Below are positions 12,901 through 26,800 of a DNA stretch of 64,000 nt, one piece after another. Numbering within the stretch: position 1 is the stretch's first letter; each line of letters starts with the position of its first letter. The position numbers were made by a program, and so were the translations under genes. The stretch is from Plasmodium malariae (taxonomy: Eukaryota; Apicomplexa; Aconoidasida; Haemosporida; Plasmodiidae), in the NCBI RefSeq assembly GCF_900090045.1, contig NC_041785.1, positions 682,001 to 746,000 on the forward strand. The letters are read 5' to 3'. The notes beneath the pieces were generated by a model. It was not told the origin of the DNA and ran no database searches. It was given only the letters and a program-made list of their open reading frames with translations.

Positions 12901-14957
12901 TTATTTTTTATTATGTATTCTTTTTTTTCCCCGATTACTTCCGTTTCAACCTTCTTATCATTCTCGTTATCCATAATACCAATTTTATTATTATTTCTAT
13001 TCTGTCCAATATATTTTCTAAACAGTTCGTCCTCTTTACTAGGTTCTAACATCACGCTTGATGAAAAGTTTTCAAAAGGGTAACCGTTATTCGTTGTTAT
13101 ATTGTTCTCCTTTTTTTTCCCTTCAACGTCATCAATTTTGTAATGAAGCTTATTTTTATTATATACCACGGGATCATTCACATCATTTCCTTCACCATAA
13201 ATTTTATTATTACACCCGTGTATTTGTTTGATGTATCGGGACTTGCATTCCTCATTATAATTTTCATGCATTCCGTCCATTTGATTGACCGCTTCTTTTC
13301 CTACTTCTTTGTCTGCTCCATCCCTGTTATAGATTAGATATCCATTAGAAAAATCCCCATTTTCTTCATCTATGTTCTTACCTTTGTTTACCTCCTTGTC
13401 CTCTTTTATGAGGTTTAAAATTTCGTTATGAATACTTTTTATTTTTTTCTTTTTTTCTATTATATTATTTTTAATATTGCTACCATTACTGTTTATCAGA
13501 TCTATGTATTTTATAGTGCATTTGCTATTACAACTACTATTATTTTTGTCCCCATTCAACGAGAACATATCTTTGTCATATAAAATAACTTTTTTGTTTA
13601 TAGGTGAAAAGCTTAACTTTTCATTAGAGGAATATTCACTACATTTATTTATTATCCTTTCTTTTAGTTTATCATTCAAATTGATTTTCGTAGAATTACT
13701 ACTTATTAATTTTTCTCTCATTTCTTCATATAATTTATTTTTATTACTTAGGCTTTTGGAGAGGATACTTATTTTGTCATCATTTCTTTCATCCTCTATC
13801 ATAAGACTGTTTGAATAATACGGATATAATACATCATTATTAATCATATATTCATCCCCTGGAGTGGTGTTGCATCTAATTTGAATATTTACTTTGCCTC
13901 TGAATTTCCTAATTTCCTCATTTAATTTTTCTTTGTTTTTTTCTGCACTTTTTCCTTCGTATATATTGTCTAAAAGGATAGGACTACAATTTAAATCATT
14001 TTCAAGAAAAACATGTGTCAATTCATTTTCTTTGGACTTATTTTTAAGATTATCATTTATTGTGTAGACCTCCTGTTTATAATGCACTTCATCTCTTTTG
14101 TTTTGCTTCTTCACTGATTGCTCATTTTTTTTATTTTTTTTTACGCTTTCTTTTACTTCTCTATTCTCACTATATATATTATTTTCATTTCTTTTCATTT
14201 CGTTACATTCCTCAGTTAACCTAATTCCACCTTCATTTCTAAATTTGTGACAATGAATTCTAGCAGTTGTCACATTCACATTACCAATAACTGTTTTTTC
14301 TAATTCACTATCCTTTCTTTTCGTCTGCAACGTTTTTTCTTGCAAACATTCATATTCATTTTTGTTATTTAAGTTTTTAGTCGCAGTGTGTTCATTACAA
14401 TTTTTTGTGTCACATGAATACCTCTTAGTATATTCACTATATGTCCTCTTAACACCATATTTTGTCTTAGAGTTATTTTCAGATTTTGAATAGATCTTTT
14501 CATGTATCATGCCGCTCTCTATTTCTTTATCACGCAATTTATTTTTATTTACGCTCATCAAATCTTCATCTGTTATATAACATTTCAACAAAGGGCAAAA
14601 TTTACCTGTATATATATTATTTTTTATTTTATTTTCTTCTGTTATCACTTTTTCTTCTATCACTTTTGAAATATCATGTTTTTTTTTTATACACACATTG
14701 GTTAAGTAAGATTTATTACAAAAATTATTACTATCATTATTTTTGTAAAAGTCTTTCAATTTACAAAATATATTTTTATTATACTTCCCTTCGTCCTGTA
14801 AATCGCTACACTTCATTCGCTTTTTTATATAATCGTATTGTTCACTCTCTAACATGAAATTATGAAATAGATCCTTTTTATCTTCGCTCAAGGGGTATTC
14901 AGTGACTTTTAAATTGTGAAAGCAATATGAACGCTTTTTTGAATTATACTTCATCAT
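9972..14957 (-). CDS. Conserved unknown 1540-residue protein, two exons joined
   Basis: Two long minus-strand frames are joined here as one gene. Exon 1, 14957-11533, ends CAA AG followed by GTAAAAA. Exon 2, 11169-9972, follows the acceptor AAACGCAG. The phase-2 donor and the single-base entry restore an AGG codon, giving 1540 residues. Exon 2 has no ATG until well inside it (10802), yet its frame is open from about 11250, which is what a spliced 3' exon would show. The protein has a Lys/Asn/Glu-rich, probably disordered first half. A better ordered segment follows (about residues 660-860, hydrophobic helices rich in Phe, Ile and Leu), then a Lys-rich linker. The C-terminal 400 residues are ordered and contain a Trp/Pro motif (FFPVWPYNP). 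No known domain is recognised. An alternative acceptor three bases downstream would drop one residue. Confidence 0.75.
11170..11532 (-). other. Inferred intron joining the two halves of the 1540-residue gene
   Basis: 363 bp on the minus strand, starting GTAAAAAAAA and ending TTAAAACGCAG. It includes a 19-base T/A tract. The donor and acceptor phases match. Confidence 0.65.
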
Positions 14958-16195
14958 TATGTTATAAACGCCAGTGTGTTTTTTTCGATTTTAATTGGGC
15001 GCGATGCTAACATAAAAGACAAGGAAAAATAAGGTAACAAAAAAAAGGACAACAAGGCAACAGCAAAAAGGACAATAAAACAAAAAAAATGACAATAAGA
15101 CAAAAGAAAAAAGTAAAATATAACAACAAATAAAAGTAAAATATAACGACAAATATGAGTAAAATATAACGACAAATATGAGTAAAATATAACGACAAAT
15201 ATGAGTAAAATATAACGACAAATATGAGTAAAATATAACGACAAATAAGAGTTACATAAGGCAGCGAAAAAAAAAATAAAGCAAAAATTACCAAAGAATA
15301 TGGCAAAAAAGATACACACAAAAAGTAACAAATATGGAAACTTGCTAATAAAAATAATGGGAAAAAAAAATAAATAATTTTATTTACCTTAATGAAAAAA
15401 GTACATAATTTTTAAATATAATATGACCATCTTTGTGACACACGCATAACAAGTAATTTCCTTTTTTTATAAAAAAAAAAAAATAATGATAATAATTTAA
15501 ATAGACTCGAACTATTTAATTAAAATAAAGACGTACGGTACTAAATTATAGGGGTAAAACAACAACGACATAAAAATATTACATATAAATATGTGTATGT
15601 ATAAGCATTTAATGTTCTAGGCATTTGTTTTCATTTCATTGCTCTTTATTATACTTTATACACATACGCGCCAAGGAACTGCATGCGCAACCTACATTCA
15701 AATGCAGTAATCGAAGAGAAATTTATTTAACATTAATTCATATATGAGTATAGTTCAATATTCTTTCGTATTTTTTAAGCATAATCAAATGTCTACTTTT
15801 ACGCATATTTATATTTTATCATGCATACACATATATATAAATACTCAAGTATACCCAATACAAAAAAAAAAAAAAAAAAAAAAAAATATATTTTCCCATG
15901 AAAAAGAAAAAGAAGCATTGTAGTTCATTTTTTTTTTTTAATTAATTTTGACATATGATGTCTATCTTTTATCATATACTCATATGCGCATATTCACCTA
16001 TGAAGTAACACAAACAATTGCATTTTTAAATGATTTCGCTATTCTCGAGTTATTATAAAAAATGACGATCCATCCATTCAATCAGAAATAAACACATAAA
16101 GATAGTACTGATAAAGAAACAAAACAGAGCAAAACAAACTAAAATTAACATCATTGTTGTAATTAATGTTATTGTTAAATTGCATACTCTTTTCC
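14958..16195. other. Intergenic spacer upstream of the 1540-residue gene
   Basis: About 1.2 kb between two minus-strand genes. Besides the 23-bp tandem repeat it holds A and T homopolymers (for example a run of more than 20 A near 15860) and TATATG-type runs. No gene or RNA is recognised. It should contain the promoter of the gene on its left and the 3' end of the exportin-like gene on its right. Confidence 0.6.
15110..15252. repeat. Tandem repeat, 23-bp unit, about six copies
   Basis: The unit GAGTAAAATATAACGACAAA plus TAT recurs with almost no change just upstream of the 1540-residue gene, with degenerate flanking copies. It lies in the presumed promoter or 5' leader of that gene and generates several spurious Tyr/Ile/Cys reading frames on the minus strand. 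Confidence 0.85.
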
Positions 16196-19100
16196 CTAAA
16201 TATCTAACCGAATTATGTTTATGAAATTGTAATACTTGTCTGAACAACCAATTATATTAATCAGATTTTCATTGGAAATAATTTCTTGCGTTAACAGGGA
16301 AAAAGCTTTTCGTACATATATAAATATTTGAAAATGTTCACAGTTACATTCAGATATCAATCTATTTACAAAGTCGTCGTTCATATTATTTTGAAAGTAA
16401 TAATTTACGGAAATATTTTTATCGTAAAGTTTTAAATCATCTGATTTGTTAATATGAACAACATTATTATAAAAATGTTCTAACGAGTTGTGCTTTCTTT
16501 CGTAAAATTTTTGTTCATAATTATTTACATGCATAAATTCAATATTTTGTAATAAATCATTAAAATGGATTTCTTTAAAATTACTGCTTCTCCTGTCATT
16601 CATACTATTTTCACTATTAAATTTTAATAAATTATTATGCTCTATATTATCCCCTTCACCACATATTGGTGCTAATCTACGAAGTACGTTCTTATTAAAA
16701 ACTTTTACATTATCCTTGTACGGGATAGGAAGCATTAAAACAACATTAACTATAGCATTAATTATTTTGTGTAATCTTTCTCCTAGCTGTTCTATAGCAT
16801 ATTCATTAAAATATTCCATATCTATGTCTCTTATAATTTTGTCCAAATTATTGATGCTATTAATTTCTCCTTTCAAAAAACAAAAGCCTTTTTCTCTGTC
16901 ACCGTAATCAGCACCATAATTATCATCATCATCATTATTATTATTGTTATTATTATTACTCTTCCTTTCATTATTATTATTATTAGTATGTACCTTAGAA
17001 CGTAGGGAAACCATTTCCCTCTTCTGTTTATACATACAGAGATATATTAATATATTACAATAAGCTAATATAAAATATTTTAAATCATCCGAATTTTGAT
17101 ATATATAAAATATATCATTTAACCACTCATCAATAATAGATGTGAAAATATGTTCATCAACTAGAATAGTAAAAAAATCCTGTATATCTAAAAAAAGATA
17201 CATAGAAAATGACTGATATATGTATCTTTTTTTCTGAATCATCAATAACATTGTATATACATTATACTCATTTTCGGAACTATTTAAAAGGAGATTGTTG
17301 TTCACACATTTTAATGTTTTTAGTAGCTTCCTTATATGTTCTTCTTTTTTATCTTTTAATAGAAATATATTAAAATAAATAGTATTTAACAACTTCACAA
17401 TTTTTTTTTCCTTATCATTGTCCATAGCATCTAATCGATGATTATGCATATTATTATTACTACTATTATAATTATGACTTAATTTCCTTTTTCTTCTTGT
17501 CATATTCTTTTTTTTGTTTAAAAAATAGTTTTTTATATGTCTATAAAATAGTACTTCATTTTTGATAATTTCATTTTTGTCTGCACTTATCTCGTTTAGC
17601 GTATCGTATAATTCACTTTTTTCAAATGCACTATCTCTGGAAAATCTTTTCGCATTCTTAGAAGAACTAGAACTATTCCTGTAAACATACCCTTGTAAAC
17701 TCATTTGTTTATCTTCCTCCTCCATTTCTACATATGCCCCTTCTCCCACATCTACGTCTAAATCCTCTTCCATTCCAGCATCTATGTCTGCTTCTCCAAT
17801 ACTTTCAAATAAAAATTCTGTATCCTTAAAAATAAACTCCTTAGTGTTAAAATTTCTATCTCCTGATTTTGCTTCATCAAATTTTTTAAACGAATAATTC
17901 GAACCAGTATCATCAATATCACTTAATTCGGTCTGATCATCTTGAATTATGTTATATGCCTTCCTTAGTTTACTCCAAAATAAATGCGTAAAAAGTATTT
18001 TATTTTTTGTTAATAATGAAAATAGATATGATAATAAGCTGTTATATAAATATAAACCACATATATGTATTGTGCTATTATTACAAAAGTTTTGCTCATT
18101 AATGTTTTCGTCCGATAAGCAAATCAACAATAAACTAATTTTTCGTAAAATTTCTATTAATGATATGTTAGAATTATTTATCCTAAATGTTTTTTCCTCT
18201 GCTAGGGAAAAGAAAACATAAAAGACATCCCTTTTAATTACATTACTAAAAAATTGCATTACATACATAGGGATATTAGGTATTTTTTCTATTTTATTTA
18301 TCTCCCTTAAGTGAAATATATTCAAATCGTTCGAAATATGTGCTAAGGAATAAAGAAAATAAAACCAGAAAATTTTATAATTAAATAACGAATTTTTTGT
18401 AAATATGTATAATATATAATATATTTCATTTAATATTTCTTCATTCAGTTCATTATTTTTTACTCTTCTTATTATATGTTTAAAATAAACTATAAAACTA
18501 TCATTTTGCAATATTTTTATTATTAACACATCTTGAGTACTACTAGCATTTTTATAATGTTCCAAAAAAAAGGAAAAAAATTTTAATGTTCTCAAAAATG
18601 AATACCCTTTGTCATTTCCTAATAAGGGAGAAGACGTTACATCTAGTAGGGATTCATTTAGCAAGTTAATAAATAAAATAATATTATTGTTAATTTCATT
18701 CTGATAAAACATAGAAATAAAATTCAAAAACTGGTTTAAATTACTTTCTTCCATTTTCTCCATGTAAAAATGAAAATTGTTATATAACACATCATTAATA
18801 AAAAAGTCCGTGAAACAATTTACTTGGTTATACAAATAATTTTTACAAATTTTAGATCTAACATCACTATAATAATTACAATCAATATTGTCTTCCCTTA
18901 AACATTTTAAAAGATATATTTTTTCATAATTTTCACTTAGATTTATATTTATATTATCCCAGTAGAATATATTATCACATGAAGTCGACTCATTTTTTAT
19001 AAACAAAATTAATAATTGAAAAAATAAAAATATGAATATTTCTCTATAGTCGTTATAAAATATTTCCCTTGGAATTCCATATTTATACATTAAATTAACT

Positions 19101-22100
19101 AAAGTGTCAAAGGACCTAAATTTTAAATGTTTTTCAAAATAAAATAAGTTTATAAAACTAATATAAAAAAAAAATTGTAATACATTATCACTAAATCGTG
19201 TCATATTAATATATTCCTTTAACATCCACATCACGACTCTCTTTAAGTTATTTGAATAAGGGTGCAACAAATTTACTAACATATAATTAAGAAAAAAAGA
19301 CTTGTCCTTTATTTTAAAATCATCAGTAATACTTTCAAATTGGGATATTTCATTAGCATCGTTATTAAAATAAGATATATAACTGCATTTATTTTTATAA
19401 TATTCCTCAATATAATGATCAGTAGTTAAATCTTCTTTATCTATACGTCTCCTATAAGAATCATTCATGTTATCTAATAATACCTTTTGATTTATTATAT
19501 TTTCCAAAACTTTTTTGATAAATAAATATTTATAATAGGTTAAAAACATAAACAAAGAAAAATATTTATATAAACTTATATCATTCATAATAAGACAACT
19601 ATAATTTAAATTATGCTCATTTTGTACACTATATAAATCTTTAAATATTAACTCATCCTGAGAATATTTGTATAATGGTAAATTCTTAATAATAAATAAC
19701 AAACTATTAAATGTATCACAATTTGACATATAAAAACTAGTAAAATCAAAATTATATTCTATTTTATTCTCTTTCATATGATTCTGTATTATTTTTGAGA
19801 TGTAGTCAATTATATTCTTTATATGAATTTTATAATTCTCCGTTCTCATGCAAACTTCTGAATTAATTAAGAAGTTAACATTTTTATAACCACATATTTC
19901 TATTTCTTCATTCGAAAAGTCTAATTCTTTTTTTAAAAACATTTCAGGATATAACAAATGCATATACTCATTTTGAATAACTAAGCATGTTCTTAAATGA
20001 TCTTTTACATTCTTATCTAAATCAAATATTATATCATAAAAATATTTCTCTAACAATTCACAAAATAAAAAAATTATGTAATTCACGTATTTCTTTAGAA
20101 TATTCTTTGATTTTGTATCGTCGTAATAATCAAGTAAATATTTACGGAACAATGGTATCTTTTCAAAACAAATAATATATCTCTCAAATTTTAAATTATC
20201 AAATAATAGACTCTCTTTCTGTCCTGCGCTGCTCGTGAAAAAATTCTGAAAATAAAAAAAAAAAAAAGAAAAAAAAAAGGTAAATTTAATTGCATATACA
20301 GCCATAAATTTAAATGCATTATGGAGGAACGTTCATTTAACAATTTCTCAGCGTACAGTAGAATAAGGCACATTTAACGTTTTCGCTACCATATACAAAT
20401 ATGCATTTATATACACATAACGCATTTTATATTTTTCTATTATCTGTTTTTACATCAATGCATTCTATATGAGAGCTGCTGTTAATATGAAAAAAAAGAC
20501 AACGTAAAAAAATCTCACTCAGAATATTTTGTTTGACAAATGCTCGTAAATTGTCCAGAGAAATTATCATACACAGGTAATTCACTGAAAGGGACAAGCA
20601 TTTATCAGAAAACTTCAAATAATCAGTATAATCTATTATGTACTTAATATACCAAAACAGTTTGTTATAATTCATTCTTTCTTCATCCGTACATGTAGTG
20701 TTTATAGTTATTTTTAGTATTAAAACTGAAATTTTCTCTAAAAATATAATATATTTATTTTCAAAATGCTTAAGAATCATTTTCCAAGTATCATTCATTT
20801 CCTCATAATTAATGGATCTATATAAAAATAAATTTAAAATTTTTAAGCACCACTTTTTTGACTTCAATATATATATCAAAAATAACTTGTCCAAATGATT
20901 TCTTTTATTATGGATAAATTTACTTAAATTTTCATAAGAAGATTCTTCAGTTATTTTAGAAACAGATATAGACCTTTCATTGTTATACAGTTCATTTGTA
21001 TTTATATTTACATTTACAAAATATAAATTATTTACGTATTCATGCAAATTTATATCTATTATTTCCATTATATTAGTAAATAATATTTCAAGTTCATTAT
21101 CTAGCACTCCTTCTGGCAATGAAATAAAATGACACACCAAAGTCTTATATAAAAATTTTACAATTTTTTTTGTTATGAATATAATATATATATTGTTATT
21201 AAATTTTAACAGAGAATATAATAATCTGTTAAAAAAGGGGAAAAATATTTTTATTATATCCTCAAATCCTAATAACAAATTTTCACAAGGTATTTTTAAA
21301 TCACTGTAATCTTCTATTTGTAATAAATTTTTATTGCTATTATTTATATAAGAAATAAAGTAATTATGATATATAACAGAATAATAGTTAGATTTATGAG
21401 TTCTAGGAATGTACTTTTTTAACATTTTATTCATTAAAAACATTAAAGAATAGAAATTTTGAAATTGTATCACCATACTGTAGTTATCCTTCTTTTCACT
21501 GTTTTCCTCATATTTTATTTCATTAACTGAATCGTTATGACCACTTAAATCCATAATATAATATATAGTTGAATTGTAATCAGTATTTAACACATTCCTG
21601 AAATCATTATTTTTAATAAAGGAAATAAACTTAAAGGTATCAAATATATTTCCTAATACATTATGCCATTTGTAAGGATAATCAATCAAAAATATACTAA
21701 AAAAAATATCAATAAAATATAAGCATATATTGAATTTTTTCATTTCAATTATACTTTTATATCTTTTAAAAGATTTATACATATCCTTATTAATCATCTT
21801 TACAAAAGTAGTAAAATTATCACTTCCTTTATCATTTATTATACAGGAATTTTTAATTAGCAACAAAATTTTTTCTTTTAAATATGTCCATTCTTCTTCT
21901 TTAAGATGTTTTGAAGTCTTTTCTAAATTTTCTAGTAACGTATAATTTTCGATAATACTTTTACTTAAGAATGTAATGACTAGAAAATTTGTTTGAGTGC
22001 ATTCTGCATTTTCTGTTTCTTCTTTGTTCTTTCCCCCGTTGTTCCATGTGTGTTTGTCTAACTCAACGTTATCTTTACTATGTATTAAACTATTAAAATT

Positions 22101-22526
22101 TTTTATTTCTTTCTTGTATTTATCCTCTTCATAATTCCTTATAAGATTTTTCAAATATTTATTTACAAATTCAAAAATATAATTCTTTAAACATATTAGC
22201 ATCATTAATCTTGTAAAATGAAATTCTTCATTTTTAATATAGGAATTATTAATAGCTTTAATCGTCTTAATGATATCCAAGTTATTATCTTTGAATTTTC
22301 TAGAAATATCATAATTTATATTTTTCTCTTTTACTAAATCAGTAAAGATATCTACTTGTTTTTTTATTTCCATTTTATAGCTAAATCCTGCATCATTTTT
22401 TTTATCCCTTACACTTTCTCCATGGTTAGTTTCAAAAATGTTTAAATCTTCTGTATCGTCTACCTTTTCGTGGTAATTATTTAAATCAATAAATAATTTG
22501 TCGTTTATTTTAATTAAAGTATCCAT
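16196..22526 (-). CDS. Exportin-T-like karyopherin (tRNA exporter), putative, two exons
   Basis: Exon 1 (22526-20454) and exon 2 (20245-16196) join in phase 0 across a 208-bp intron (GTAAAAAC...ATTTTCAG), giving 2040 residues. The family carries tRNA from nucleus to cytoplasm with Ran-GTP. The N-terminal part contains the pattern DYPYKWHNVLGNIF, matching the exportin/importin signature around DYPxxWxxFF. A later stretch (VLQFFFYISFINLFYFEKHL) aligns by eye with the exportin-T segment around LQFHFFELVVRYEKFF. The protein is almost all helical repeats rich in Leu, Phe and Tyr. It is about twice the usual 960-residue length. The extra length includes an acidic insert (around 17700-17850) and an Asn/Asp run (around 16920-16985). 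I am fairly sure of a karyopherin-type solenoid, less sure of exportin-T specifically. Confidence 0.6.
20246..20453 (-). other. Inferred intron of the exportin-like gene
   Basis: 208 bp on the minus strand from GTAAAAACAG to a long T-rich tract ending TTTTCAG. It is phase 0 on both sides. The reading frame to its right ends at a stop 27 bases into the intron, and the frame to its left lacks a convincing start, which supports joining them. Confidence 0.75.
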
Positions 22527-23894
22527 TATTCCATGTATAATTTCTTAAATAATAGAATGAAAAGTAAAATTACAAAAAATATGGAAATTAGATTCTTCTA
22601 GTTAAATTTTAAATCAATATATCGTAAATAAATGGAAGTGAAATTTTCATTCTATGAGTTTAAGTATGTAGTTCAACTATTGTATTGAGATATTATTTAT
22701 TTTATTATTTTATCTAATTATTCATTTATCTGATCATTTTTTTTTCTTCTTTTTTTTCTTTTTTTATTTTTGTTCTTGTGTTACCGACCTATTTGTTCAA
22801 TCTTTTGTTGATATGTACGATTCAGATGCTGGTTGATACATTTGTCTGTTAAGCTCTTTCTTCGTTTCAACTTTCTTATTAAGCGAAATAGCGAATGGTA
22901 AATATTTTCATGGAAGTAAAAGATAACTAAAAATTGTTAAATTCACTTAGTTAAGAAAATAAATAGAGTTACGCATAAATATAATACCCAAATAAAAAGT
23001 TAGTGTGTAATATATTTTTTGCAATCTATTTTATATGAAGTATTATGACTTAAAAATAAAAATGGGAAATGCGTTTACCCTTATATAACCCTATTTTTTA
23101 AATTCATTTGTTTTACATATTTGTACACACCAAAGGTTTCCAAATGTAAAATTTTAAAATTTTAAGAATTCGAAAATTTTATTTCGTAAATAAATTTAAT
23201 TAATTTAATTGTTAATAATAGAGACATGACAAGAGAAAAAATATTAATTTAGAATTATTTTTTTTTTTTTTTATTTAATTTTTTAGCTTTTTTTTTTTTT
23301 TTGTGTTCATAAAAAAAAAAGCCATTACTTTGTACAATATTTACTGTTCATATATAATATGTGAAAATTAATATTCTCATAAAAAATATTTCTTTCTTTT
23401 TTTACTATATATTAACATATGAGAAAAAAAATAAGGAAATATGTGCAATTAACTATTTAAAAAAAAAATGATATATGGTGCTACTTAACCAGACAATGTA
23501 TATAATGTGAGCGTGTAGTTGTAATATGATCAATGTGAAAAAATATGTAGTAACATAAAGATTTTATTGAAAAAAACAAAAACAAAGACAAAAACAAAAT
23601 GGAAAAAAATATTGAAAAAAATATGTACAAAAAAAATGAGAAAGCATGCAAATATATACATATAAATATATATTAACGAATGGATAAACACAGAGATGAA
23701 ATGGATACTACTATGAATAATGACAAAAAAATAAAAAAAAATTATGAACTGTTAATATATTAATAAAAAAAAAAAAAAAGTGAATTTCTTAGCTAGTTGG
23801 AATTTAAATAGCTTTTAATTTTTTTTTTTTTTTTTTTAAATAATAAAATATTGTTTAGAGTGTATATCTTAAGAATTATATATTTAAAAAAACA
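22527..23894. other. Intergenic spacer upstream of the exportin-like gene
   Basis: About 1.4 kb, extremely AT-rich, with T homopolymers near 22738-22770 and 23250-23300 and a 17-base T run near 23820. No gene seen. It holds the promoter of the exportin-like gene and the 3' region of the Asn-rich gene. Confidence 0.6.
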
Positions 23895-26800
23895 TCAATT
23901 TTTCAGTAGTTCTGAACTAATTGTAACTGTTAAATTGTTCAAAATTTTTCTTCTTTCTTTTTGAAAACATGACGGTTTTAATAATAATGTATATGGATAT
24001 TCTGCTTTTGTAATTTTTTCATCGTTCGTACTGCTTATTTTAGGCTTCGATCTGTTTGTTGTTATTACTTTATTGCTATATACACATATATATATGTTTT
24101 GCATTTTTCACTTACACATCTTAAGACTGTTAACACTACTTTTGTTTAGTTCATTTCTATTGATGTTGTCATTTCTGTTAACAGGGAATGGTACCTTTTA
24201 CGATTTCTCCACTTTTATAGCATGCCACTTAATATGAACGATTCTTCTATTTAAGCAGAAATAGATATATATATGTGTACATATATGAGCATACACCCAT
24301 ATATACATATTTGTATATATGTAATAAGTAAATGAACAAAAGGGAATTCTACACATTTCCACGTGGTTCTAAATGTAAGCCGCATCTAACAGTTATATTA
24401 TCATTTATAAAATTCTGTACCTTTATTTATTTTTACACGTACTTTTTAATATTAACATTTGATATCCTTTCTCACATATACATTCGTTGTTGATGTTGTT
24501 GAACTATGAAAGAAATTTTGATTCCTATTTTGAAGTTAAATAAGTTGCATTCGATTTTTTATTATCCATATTTTTATTAGAATTATACATAAATGAAACG
24601 TCCGAGGTGTTTCGAAGTACGGTGTTATTATTTATCTTATGTTTACTAGAATAAAACGTATCATTCATATTGTCCATGTCGCTGGAATTATTTCGTTTAT
24701 GAAAACGCTCATTTACTAATTTTGTACGTCTGTTGCTCATCTTACTATTTTGTTGACATGATGTTGTTTGCTTATTTGTTTTATAATATGTATCATTATT
24801 CACTTCATTTTTTACAAAATCACCCTTTTGCTCATAATTCTGATATTTTCTCCTATAAAATACGTTATTATTATTATTATTATTATTATTCATTTGATTC
24901 TTATTATGGTTTATCTTTTTACCCATTAGATTATTATTGCCCAATCGTTTGTCTGCTGATTTTTTTTCGTAGTATCCTTTTTTATTGAAGTTATAATCAT
25001 TTATTCTTTCTTCATTTTGATTGTCTCTATAAATAGTGTTATTTTTTTTCCCATAAAAATTTGAGTTTGCAACTGCATCATCTCCTTTCTTAGAATTATC
25101 ATATTTCTTATTTGATGAAAAACTTAAAAAAGAACCTTTGTAGTTACTCGAAGAATTTTTATGGAATGGTGGTACGGTTTTCTTTTGATTATAAGAGCGA
25201 TAATTATTTTTTCTGTTATAATATTTATTTTCTTCATTATGTGTGCATGTATTATTAATTAATAATGCATTCGAAGAATTTTTTGAACTCATGATATAAT
25301 TATTCTTCGTTACACTGTAGTTCGCATTAACAGAATTATCTACATAATCGATCTTATTTAATACATTTGAATAATCACTGCTATTTCCATTAATAACTAT
25401 TCTTTCATCTAATCCTTTTGTATTTACTTGAAAATTTGAATTATCTTTATTAAATTTGGTACCTTCATTATTACATTTTTTTTCTGAAGTTTCACTTATT
25501 TCTGTTATGTTATCATTATTACTTTCTTCCCTAATATTGTCGGTATAGCATGAATTTAATTCATACATTTTTATTTCATCCTGAAATACTTCATTACCAT
25601 TCTTCTTTCTATTTTCTTGATCTAAATAAGCCTCTAATAATTTATTATATCTATTACCAATCCATATTTTGAACTGTTTGAAATTAAAAGAACTAGACTT
25701 TCCTGTATTATTAGTTCTCTTTTCATCCCTCTTTCCTATTAAATGATTCTTTTTATCTTCTGGATATTTACAATAATCATTCTTACTTATATTTTTCATA
25801 TTTTTATCATCCTTATTTGCTAATATATTGCCCTGAACTTCCTCATCCTCACTTCTATCTGTGATATTATAATTATCATTTTTAACGCATTCACAATTGT
25901 TCATCTCTTCATCATTATATCTTCTAATATTTTGGATATGTTTTGTTTTCTCCCTCGTTAAACAATCTTCAGTATTATATTCCTTTTTTCTTCCCTCTTT
26001 TGTTATTATGCATTTTGTGTCACTGTTTTCCTTGATTTTACTATGGTCTCTATTACTCTTATCCACCTTTTTACTACTGGGAATGTTACTATTATCCATA
26101 TTAGTATGATCAGACTTACTATTATCAGACATATTATTCACAATTTTTTCTTTATTCTTAAAACTGTTATCAACCATATTACTGTTTGTATTATTTACAC
26201 CATTATTAGCATAATTACATTTATCAAGGTTCCTATTAAAAATGTGATTATTATTATCATTAATGTGTTCATACATGTTTTCACCAGTATTCTCATTAGT
26301 AGTAGCCCATATGGTTTTATTAGACACATTTTCTCCACGTTTAACTAAATGATTGGAACTATTTTTATAAACATCTGTTTCATCTACTTTCACGTCACTT
26401 AAATCATTTGGTGCACAGCTGTTTTCTTTTTCATAATGATTTGATTCTTTATTATTCATAATTTTGTTATCATTTACCTTTTTATTATAATTATTATTAC
26501 CACTATTATTAAATGTGTGTAACATTTTTTTATTATTATCGTTATTCATATTATCACTTCTTTTAAAATAGTTACTTTCATTATTTTTTTTCCCGTATTT
26601 TTCCTCATTAATAAATTTTGTGTCTGATTTTTTTATATTTGATATTTCTTCCTTATTTTTAAAATTATTTCTTTTAAAATTAAAATTTTTGTTATTTCCA
26701 CTTTCATCACGTGACACAGGGTGATTATTCCTATTCATACTATTGTCCTTATGGATTTCCTCGTAACTGTTATCAGCCCTGTTATAAGTGTGCTTACTAC

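Noticed and set aside
14957..15331. Three overlapping Tyr/Ile/Cys-rich minus-strand frames
   Set aside because: They are generated by the 23-bp tandem repeat; all three frames of the same repeat are open, which is typical of repeat artefacts.
16053..16247. Hydrophobic minus-strand frame overlapping the exportin-like C-terminus
   Set aside because: It would need a frame change at the end of a frame that already stops normally, and no good splice pair supports it.
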